A stretch of 64,000 bases of DNA from Adiantum capillus-veneris (lineage: Eukaryota > Streptophyta > Polypodiopsida > Polypodiales > Pteridaceae): assembly GCA_014529385.2 (NCBI GenBank), contig CM043950.1, positions 149,980,945 through 150,044,944 of the forward strand. Direction: 5' to 3'. Of the stretch, positions 57,061-64,000 are shown in pieces; the first letter of the stretch is position 1, and every line of letters starts with the position of its first letter. The translations under genes were made by a program, and so were the position numbers. Below the pieces are notes generated by a model. The model ran no database searches, had not been told where the DNA came from, and saw only the letters and a list, made by a program, of their open reading frames with translations.

Positions 57061-58690
57061 ACATAGCCGATTGCTCGATTAAACCGATTGTGATAGGAAG
57101 TGGTATTTGTGAATCCACTTGAGCTATTGTCATCAATGACATAATGTTTTCTAACCATCTAGGTATCATTTCCACAGATAACAAATAGGCATCTGGTAGA
57201 TCATCGTCTACCCCTTTAGGTGATTCCCCTGAAACAATCCTTGACAAATGATATGCTCGTTGATGTGTAGTGCTTTTTTTACAACCACAGTGAAATAAAA
57301 TTTGAGAAGAATGATGAACCATCTCACTATTCTCCCTGTGCTGCATGGCTTGTTGACCAAATACAACAAAGCTTGGTGGTCCACAAAGAACACAAACTTT
57401 TTGGCCAATAGGTAATGTCTATACTTTTTAACGGCATAGATCATTCCTAGTCCTTCTCTTTCGGTGGTAGTGTAATTCTTTTCTGCCATGTTCAATTGTC
57501 GGCTAGCATAAGAAATAGGAAAGTCAATTTTTCCGTCTCCTGGTTGAGCTAGTATACAACCGATAGCAAAACTAGAATCATCTACATGTACGTGGAATAC
57601 CTTATCCCAATCTGGTGCTTTCAATATTGGAGCTGAGGTGAGAGCTTTCTTAAGCTTCATGAAGGATTCTTCACATGCCTTGGTTTATTCAAAGTGCGTA
57701 ATCAAGCTATACATGGGTTTTAGAATTATAGCATACATGTAAATGAACCATCGATAATATCCACAATGTCCCATGAAGGCTTATACTCCCTTGACTGTTG
57801 TTGGTTTAGGCAAATCAGCAATGACATGAATCTTCTCAATATCATTAGCTATGCTATTTTTAGACACTATATGTCCAAGAGGTTTTCCTTGTCTTCCCAT
57901 GAATGTGCACTTTTCAGGATTTAAGCAAATCCTATAAAGTCTACGTTTCTTGAATACCTTTTTGAGGTGTTCAAAATGATCAGCCCGGATTGATGAATGT
58001 ACGCATAGATCCTCCATATATACTTCTAAGAATTTCTGAAGATACTCTTTGAAAGCATGGCTCATCAACCTCTGAAACGTGGCTGGAGCATTAGTTAACC
58101 CAAACGGCATAACCCGATAGGCAAATATACCCCATTGTGTTGCAAAAGCAGTTTTATGCTGATCTTTTGGGTAAGCCAAAAGTTGATTGTATCCCGAAAA
58201 GCTGTTTAAGAATATGTAAGCTTCTATCCTGCAACTCGTTTCAAAACATGTGCAGTTATCAGAAGAGGAAAGTTGTCTCTAATGGTAGCTGTATTCACCT
58301 TTTTGAGATTAACACACACTCGTAATTTTCCATTCTTCTTAGGTACTACCACAATTGGAGACACCCAATCTGTGTGTTCAATTTCGTAAATAAATCCAGC
58401 TTCCTTTAGTTTTTCAATATCTTCTTTGATCTTCTGGAAAATGTTTCGTTATATGTGTATGGTCTCTGTCTACTTAGTTTCATCATCTCTCATGGGTATA
58501 GTATGTTGATAGATTTTTGGATCAACACCCTTGAGATCCTTGTAAGACCAAGCGAAGATATCTCGGTATGCCTTTAACAAGCTTAGCAAAAGTTTTTCTT
58601 CTTCTTCTGCTAGGTCATTTGCAATGTAAGCAGGTCTAGGCTCTTCTCCTGGTTCATCCAAATCTACCCTTTAAGCATTTTCAGGCCCTT
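57061..58690 (-). pseudogene. Reverse transcriptase and RNase H, element C
   Basis: RT starts near 58661 (EEKLLLSLLKAYRDIFAWSY). Parts continue with NVSDWVSPIVVVPKKN-like sequence on the minus strand near 58350, then 58179-57781: FATQWGIFAYRVMPFGLTNA, PATFQRLMSHAF and EVYMEDLCVHSS. The catalytic box reads YMED where the family has YxDD. RNase H is 57660-57208: APILKAPDWDKVFHVHVDDS, SYASRQLNMAEKNYTTTERE (catalytic Glu), MIYAVKKYRHYLLAKKFVFF, VDHQALLYLV. Stops and shifts interrupt RT at several points. This enzyme would copy element RNA into DNA. Confidence 0.8.
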
Positions 58691-59699
58691 CGTAAGATTC
58701 GCCTTATTTCCATACAATCATGATTTTCCGATCTTGGAGAGTATACTTTCTGTAATGAGATGGAACATGCATTACATCCTTACCATCCTCTTCCGTGGTT
58801 TCCATTTCAGTTGTGTATATCTCCTTTAGAGCTTTTTTTAACTCTTGATATTTATTTTTCCACTCGACTCTGGTCATGAGAGGTTTTTATCCTGAGATTT
58901 TTCTTGAGTACCCTTTCTTGTTTTTCTCGATGTCTGAGACATTTCTGAGTTTTTGTTTGAAGGATATCTCTGCTAGTTATTTTGTCCTTGACAAAATCAT
59001 TAGCATCTATCTACATCAAGAATTGTGTTTTACTGGAGACTAATGCATACGTCGTGTTTTCACAATTTTAGTGTCTCTCATTTCGTCTAAACCACTTTTG
59101 TCTTCTTGATTTCTGTTTGGAAAGTCAAAAAACTTTTCCTCCCCTCCCTTTAAGAGTAACTTAGCTCTTGTATGCTCTTTTTCTAACCCCGAATCTTTTG
59201 AGGTAGCTGAGTGTTCATCTAACTCATAAGTTGCATCGTAATAGAGGTCTAAAAAGACTTGTTGAGGTTTCATTATGTCCTTGGGTTCCTCATATTCGTT
59301 TTCAATGTTGAGGACTGACATCATTTGGATGGGAATTATGTCGTAGTTATCCTCATTGCAAAATTGAGTAGGCATAGACATATTCACACATACATCCATT
59401 GTCGCTAAAATTTGAGTCCACTCGAGTGGCTCAAATAAATTCTCTGGAAAGGGTTCAGGTATGTAGGCTTCGTATGTGCAGTCCCTTTCTAGGATACATT
59501 CTTCTCACCTTAAGGTTCCATTATCTAAAGCTCCATACATCCAAATAGGAGTGTCTTTGTTTAACCATGATGGGAGTTTAGTTTTAGCCAAACAGACTGA
59601 ATCAAACTCTTAGATAGGTGTTTTCAAGACATCTCTATAAGTGTGATCTTTTAGATAGACTCTTGTTATAGATCCCATCTGCTTCAAGTACAGATAGTT
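58691..59699 (-). pseudogene. Protease-RT linker, element C
   Basis: Minus-strand pieces including 59399-59040 (MDVCVNMSMPTQFCNEDNYD, IIPIQMMSVLNIENEYEEP), matching 13340-13560 of element A. Acidic, family-specific and without recognised domain. Stops interrupt it. Confidence 0.55.
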
Positions 59700-60053
59700 G
59701 TTTCCTCAATCTTGGATAAGTTGTACCTGTCGCATGAAAGGTCTTTCCAATCTGATTTCATAGTTGAGTTTTTTCCCAAAGTCTACTATGGCAAAAGTGT
59801 GTTGATATTCAATTTCACAGGAATTGACTATATCACTTTTTCAAGCAGCCCTAGTGGTATCTCAATGTGTCCGTCAGCAAACTGCAATTTCATGCAAGTT
59901 TGTCTAATGGCTGGTTGTCCCCAGGATTCCCATACTACTTTAGTGGCTATGGCTATGCCAGCTCCACTATCTAGTATTGCCATGGTTTCAATGTCATTAT
60001 ATTTCACTAGGAGGGTGGTGTTCTCTTCTTCCCCTTCATTAGGGGAATTTTGA
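59700..60053 (-). pseudogene. Retropepsin (PR1), element C, 5'-truncated
   Basis: The minus strand reads VKYNDIETMAILDSGAGIAI, then KVVWESWGQPAIRQTCMKLQ and PLGLLEKVI, aligning with 12690-12905 of element A. The D-S-G-A loop is intact. Homology to element A stops at about 60045 beyond GEEENTTLLV, so element C has lost gag and its 5' LTR. The break lies about 360 bases upstream of the BAH-domain gene. Confidence 0.75.
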
Positions 60054-60416
60054 GGTCATTTTTGTGCCTTTTAGCGTGTAGAGAGAGAGTGGTCTCAACC
60101 AATGGTTGAAGAGCTTCCGTTACGGAACCTCTATTTTTGAAAACTCACAAAAAAAGCAAATATTCTATCTTTACCGCAACTTTGAGCTGGTAAATAGCAA
60201 TGTAAACAAGTAAAAGTGCAAAGGCATTCAATAGCTGTCGCTTTCAGAAAGACATACTTCTCATATTATATTGTTTTCATTTTGCACGTCGTCATCATAA
60301 AACAACGTTTGGATTCTATCTCATGATCTTTTCCAGATTTGAACCGTTTTTTGCACATTCTGCTTATTCTTCTCTTGAACTCAGACTAGACTTCTCTGCT
60401 CATTTATTTTTTCACC
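60054..60416 (+). promoter_or_regulatory. Presumed promoter/5' UTR of BAH gene
   Basis: Unique AT-rich sequence between the truncated element C and the first ATG of the BAH gene. Pyrimidine-rich stretch TTCTGCTTATTCTTCTCTTG just upstream of the ATG resembles a plant 5' UTR. No clear TATA box could be assigned. Confidence 0.35.
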
Positions 60417-61721
60417 ATGGAATCTTCATCACGATCAAAACGACCAAGAACTTCCATTGAAGCCATTGTCACTTACAACACGATTGATCAAAATGGAGAA
60501 TGGATTCCAATAACTATACACAAAGGAACGTGGATACTGATGCAACAGAACAAGAGAATAAAGTCTTCCACCAAAAACTCTTTCTTGGCGGGATGGAAGG
60601 GCATTGTTAAAGATTTCAGCTTTGGCGACAACAAAAAATCAATCAAAGAGGTGCTGGTGCAGCATGTGTACATGCATAAAGATCTGCATATTAACTCAGA
60701 GAGTTCTGCTTTGCCATTACATAGACCAAACTGTAAGTCTCTTAACTTAAATTCTTATTTGTAATGCATGTTGTATAAGGTTATTTGTTGTACAGATTTG
60801 TATCCTTCAAACATTATGGAATGGCAGCCAGTAGAATGTGTTATAAATATTCTGGATGTGTGTCATGGATCAATTGGTGAAGAAATATACAAGGGAAGGA
60901 CTAAGGGTTCATTGGCAGAGAATGGAATATTCTTCTTTGACCATTATTATGTTCCACCTAGAAGGACTGGAGAACTTGGAGCCACAACTAAGCTAGACTT
61001 GCCTGATTTCAAAAGTGGAGAATGGTCACTCCCTAGCTCAAATACAAGTGAGGGCTACAGGTGCAAACTGTTTTGTGAGATTCAAAAGTGTTTGAAAGCA
61101 AACATAGCAAGCAAACAGAGTAGAATTTCTATATTCATGCCCATTACAGTTTTTGTAGACTTCTTCTCTAATGCTGAAGTCAGAAAATCTAGAACAATGT
61201 TTTCAGTGAAGACTTTAGACTCAACAAATGTACTTGAATTTGTGGATGAGGGTTGGAACACCAAAACAGTGAATGGAATCACTTGTAATGTGCAAGCTGG
61301 CTCAATTGCTTGCAAATACATGATAGGGACACAAAACTTCATTATGTCATTTTATTACAGAAGATGGCACTATGTTGGTGGTCAGCTAACTCCACTTGAT
61401 CAAGACATGGAGGACTTCATTGACAGCCCAATAGAAGACATTGATATATGGGTAAACAATGAGCATCTGTCAATTGTAAAGATAAGAGGCATGTGTAGCT
61501 TACATCAATTGAGATTGGACCTGCAAAATGATGAAATTGAACTGCCCACAACATTCTGCTTTCAAATAAATGGTGGAAAGGTAACTGTTATCACTAAAAG
61601 TCTCTTGTTCTCTTATTGGTTCTTTATTTAACTTGGGCTGTTTTTGTAGGTATCAAAAAGGAATGAAAAGAGGCTACAATGCAAGGACATTTTGGATGGC
61701 ATTGTACATTTGGTGCCTTGA
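60417..61721 (+). CDS. BAH-domain protein (390 aa, three exons)
   Basis: Exons 60417-60732, 60796-61580 and 61650-61721, with GT-AG introns of only 63 and 69 bases whose phases (1 and 0) keep one open frame. The product starts with a short basic Ser-rich segment (SSSRSKRPR). A probable BAH domain follows at about residues 28-165: THKGTWILMQ-like first strand (IHKGTWILM), GWKGIVKDF, VQHVYMHKD, then LYPSNIMEWQPVECVINI at 107-124, the counterpart of the BAH 'ELFLSNHxDxIPxESIxGKC' core, and FFFDHYYVPPRR at 151-162, the counterpart of 'FFCRxxYDP'. BAH domains read histone or nucleosome features in chromatin complexes. Residues 200-300 are unassigned; 318-390 look like a small alpha/beta domain (IWVNNEHLSIVKIRGM, FCFQINGGKVSKRNEKRL). 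It converges on the H3-Ulp1 gene. The BAH call rests on pattern recognition only. Confidence 0.7.
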
Positions 61722-61737
61722 ACATCCTTTAAGGCAA

Positions 61738-61829
61738 TTTTGTAACACATGACCTGCAAGGATCTTGTTTTGTATCACATGACCTGCAAGGATCTTGTTT
61801 TGTATCACATGACCTGCAAGGATCTTATT
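61738..61829. repeat. 31-bp tandem repeat, three copies
   Basis: ACATGACCTGCAAGGATCTT recurs three times at 31-base spacing (starting near 61747, 61778 and 61809), nearly identical. It lies just after the stop of the BAH gene, in its 3' UTR or intergenic spacer. Confidence 0.9.
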
Positions 61830-61974
61830 GAAATAAAGATCTAAAAGGATCTTTATTTTGTTATTGAAATGCAACTTTTCCAAACATCAATGATTTTACT
61901 TCAATGATTTGATTTTGTAACAGAGTCTTAAAACAAGGTGATCAAAATGTATTCAATTTCAAATATTTGCAATG

Positions 61975-62222
61975 ACATAGACAATTGGATACAAGTGGGC
62001 TATAGAATAGACAATTGGATACAAGTGGGAAGCTTGATACAAGTGGGAAGCTTGATACAAGTGGGCTACAATTAGATACAAGTGGGAAGCTTGATACAAG
62101 TGGGCTGCAAAAAGCTTGATACAAGCTTGATACAAAAATCTTGATACAAGCTTGATACAAAGGGCTATAGAATAGACAATTGGATACAAGTGGGAAGCTT
62201 GATACAAGTGGGCTACAAAAAG
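61975..62222. repeat. Short interspersed repeats of GCTTGATACAAGTGGG
   Basis: About twelve copies of a 14-17-base unit GATACAAG(TGGG)(AA)GCTT in a mosaic, including a longer duplicated block TAGAATAGACAATTGGATAC (near 62006 and 62168). Spacing varies, so it is a complex satellite-like patch. Minus-strand frames with SFPLVSNC-type repeats are artefacts. Confidence 0.9.
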
Positions 62223-62223
62223 C

Positions 62224-62396
62224 TAGAATAGTTTTCTGCAAGGAGTTTTCCTGTCCCTAGGGGTTGGTGCTTTTGCAGTGGGCTCTTTTGTCCTGGGAGA
62301 TTTTCTTGTGGGCTCTTTGGCAGGAGGGCTTGAGGGATGCTTCCTCTTTCTCTTATCATCCATCTCTTCACTTGCCTTTTCCTACTCACCACTCTC
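62224..62396 (-). other. Lys/Pro-rich former C-terminus past the stop
   Basis: Directly downstream of the H3-Ulp1 stop the same frame continues, broken by a second stop (near 62382-62384), through MDDKRKRKHPSSPPAKEP and RKSPRTKEPTAKAPTPRDR to a stop at 62223. The composition (basic, Pro-rich, NLS-like) suggests it was translated once, or is translated from an allele without the stops. Confidence 0.45.
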
Positions 62397-64000
62397 TTAT
62401 CCCTCTTCACTTCCCTTTTCCTCTTCTAGTTTTGCTTTCCCCTTTGCCTTTTCTAGCTTTGCTTTCCCCTTTGCCTCTTCTAGTTTTGCTTTCCCCTTTG
62501 CCTTTTCTAGCTCTTCAGCATCATCATCTTTAAATACCATCTTGAAGTCGTCCATTTGCTTCAATCATATACTATATTTATGCTCTTGTCAACCATACAT
62601 GGTTCTCAGCACCTTGTATCTATACAAGGCAATAGAAAGCAAGTTTTAGGAACAATAAAATGAGAAAAAATACAGCTAGCAAATATGAAATATGCTATAC
62701 TTCTATATTCTGATTGTCATTGCAGTATATGAAGTCCAAGAGGAGCTTGGCATTTGTCACTACCCTCCATCCACATGAATGGCTTTCAGGTTGGATTGGA
62801 ACCTGCAACTCATTACATGTATTTATGGGAAAAAATATTTGAGGATAATCCATTGAAGTGAACAAAACATAAAGAATTCCAACCTTCACAACTGAAAATT
62901 GGATTTCACTCAGCATCTTTGGCATGGGTGGACAATTCTCCAGTGTCTCTATAAATCTTGTAGCAACACTGTCAAAATTCTTTATTAAAAGTATGTGCTT
63001 GAGGTTCTGCTTGTGGTTTTACAAAATGTGTCTGCTACTATACTTACAATTTTGCTTGACCATGCACTCCACCAAGAGAATTGACAAAGTAGCATTTTCT
63101 TTTCACAATATCAATTGCAATTAAACTCCAATGTGAGCTATAAAAACAAGCCTCAGTTAGCCTTCTAACATGAATTAGTAAATTCTCTTCACAAGGTGTA
63201 GGTAGGAAACTTACCTCTCATGATAGGGAATCAAGAAAATTTCACAGATTTCCAAGTCCACATGAATCAACCACTTTGTGAGCTCTCTAATATTTGTCTC
63301 TGTCCTGAGAAAGTGGGAGATAGAAGGGTCTAAAAAAGAAGGTCTGGTCATATTATGCATCATTAACCTGGTACAAGATATTGTTATATAAAGAGTTCTT
63401 GCTATAAACAAAAATACATAGGAAAACAAAAGCAACCTGAGGCATGTGATAAGGAGTGGAGAATTGATCTCCTTGGTCCAGTCCTGAGAATTTCCAAGGT
63501 CTCAGAGTCAAGTGAATTGTAATCCTCCCTAGGATCCTCCTCACTGAATAGAGCGACAACAAAACCAGTAGGATTGACACTCCTCAAGAGGGGCACTAGT
63601 TGAGGTTCCAACAGGTCAAGCTCCTTTCTCTCTGCAATTTCCTTGTCTTCCTTTGCTCTCTTTTTCCTTTCCTTTTCCTCTTCTTCAGTAATATCAACTA
63701 CTCCTACTTCAGGCTCCTTGGGCTTCCTCCATGGAGGAATGTTGAGAATATTAAAGGACTTAATATCATGCATAGGGATAGGATCCAACATTCTTGAAAA
63801 CCTGTATCTCAGCCTCCTGAGGGTGATCATGTCTTTGTCCATCAAAGTAGCCCTATGGGCATGAGCTGCACAGATATAGGCATCTTGGAAAAGCTCAATC
63901 ATAAAGTCCTCAGAAGCCTCTTGGATACATGCTAATGCAGTTCGAGTCCACCTCATGTCAATCTTGTACTCCTCTGCAACTTGTCTGCATAGTCTTTGGA
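62397..64000 (-). CDS. Histone H3-like fold fused to Ulp1-like cysteine protease (5' end outside window)
   Basis: Six exons on the minus strand: 64000-63437, 63329-63215, 63137-63048, 62968-62884, 62802-62701, 62558-62397. The five GT-AG introns are 77-142 bases and all phases agree, giving 371 residues in the window. Residues 1-66 match the H3 histone fold: QRLCRQVAEEYKIDMRW, ALACIQEASEDFMIELF, ICAAHAHRATLMDKDMITL and RRLRYR parallel H3 'QRLVREIAQDFKTDLRF', 'ALQEASEAYLVGLF', 'CAIHAKRVTIMPKDIQL', 'RRIRG'. A charged linker (EEEEKERKKRAKEDKE, 105-120) follows. Residues 200-318 fit the C48/Ulp1 peptidase: KWLIHVDLEICEIFLIPYHE, SHWSLIAIDI (catalytic His228), YFVNSLGG (Asn245 where Asp is usual), VPIQPESHSCGW (oxyanion Gln288, nucleophile Cys294). 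The tail has three 9-residue KAKGKAKLE-type repeats. Ulp1 enzymes process or remove SUMO. The start codon and N-terminus lie beyond the window. Confidence 0.8.
62416..62506 (-). repeat. 27-bp coding tandem repeat (9-aa AKGKAKLEx)
   Basis: Plus-strand CTAGTTTTGCTTTCCCCTTT recurs at 27-base spacing (about 3.3 units), encoding alternating AKGKAKLEK/AKGKAKLEE on the minus strand inside exon 6 of the H3-Ulp1 gene. The period is a multiple of three, so it preserves the frame. Confidence 0.9.

Noticed and set aside
61738-62222. CRISPR-like array
   Set aside because: Repeats are irregular with no constant-length unique spacers, in a plant-type nuclear context.
61942-62241. Minus-strand frames with repeated SFPLVSNC / LYQASHLY segments
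   Set aside because: They come from the GCTTGATACAAGTGGG repeat patch, have two overlapping frames with equal regularity, and resemble no protein; treated as non-coding repeats.
62224-62396. True histone H3 N-terminal tail in the basic extension
   Set aside because: RTKEPTAKAP resembles the H3 tail by composition only, and lies at the wrong end of the protein, beyond two stops.

Overview
This window looks like nuclear DNA of a land plant with a large, retrotransposon-rich genome. It is AT-rich and carries long (GA)n/(CT)n, (GT)n and (TA)n microsatellites. It holds nested Ty3/Gypsy and Ty1/Copia elements with plant-type primer-binding sites (TGGTATCAGAGC, or TTTGG.. types) and two genes with very short spliceosomal introns. 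I cannot name the species; the intron size hints at a non-flowering lineage, but that is only inference. No rRNA, tRNA or CRISPR features were recognised.

Layout. 1-714: possible LTR remnant and empty sequence. 715-6281: two Gypsy LTRs of one family in divergent orientation, making a 5.6 kb imperfect palindrome whose 0.33 kb centre holds an integrase tail and a polypurine tract. 6484-17496: a decayed plus-strand Gypsy element (element A), interrupted by a reverse-oriented solo LTR and carrying an internal inversion. 18583-21320: a gag-only minus-strand Gypsy element (E). 22545-23365: an array of about six copies of a 151-bp tandem repeat. 23800-34080: a minus-strand, degenerate multi-exon locus split by a 7-kb Gypsy element (D), itself interrupted by a truncated Copia element. 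36748-41917: a nearly complete Copia element with 227/226-bp LTRs and a perfect ATGTT target-site duplication; a truncated inverted relative lies at 43888-44965. 45060-60053: minus-strand relatives of element A, namely an LTR scrap, a gag relic (B), and a 5'-truncated element C with pol, an accessory sense-strand ORF region and a 3' LTR.

The A/C Gypsy family is unusual. Its inferred order is gag, retropepsin, RT, RNase H, two tandem H2C2 zinc-binding modules, integrase core, a second retropepsin-like domain, and in C a 3.7-kb coiled-coil accessory region before the LTR.

The most interesting part is 60.4-64.0 kb. Two convergent intron-containing genes face each other across a repeat-filled spacer. 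The plus-strand gene encodes a 390-aa protein with a probable BAH (chromatin-reader) domain. The minus-strand gene, running off the window end, encodes a histone H3-like fold fused to an Ulp1/SENP-like (C48) cysteine protease whose catalytic Asp is replaced by Asn. Both read through their splice junctions in frame. I know of no described H3-Ulp1 fusion; together they suggest a chromatin/SUMO-linked pair, or cargo of an unrecognised mobile element.
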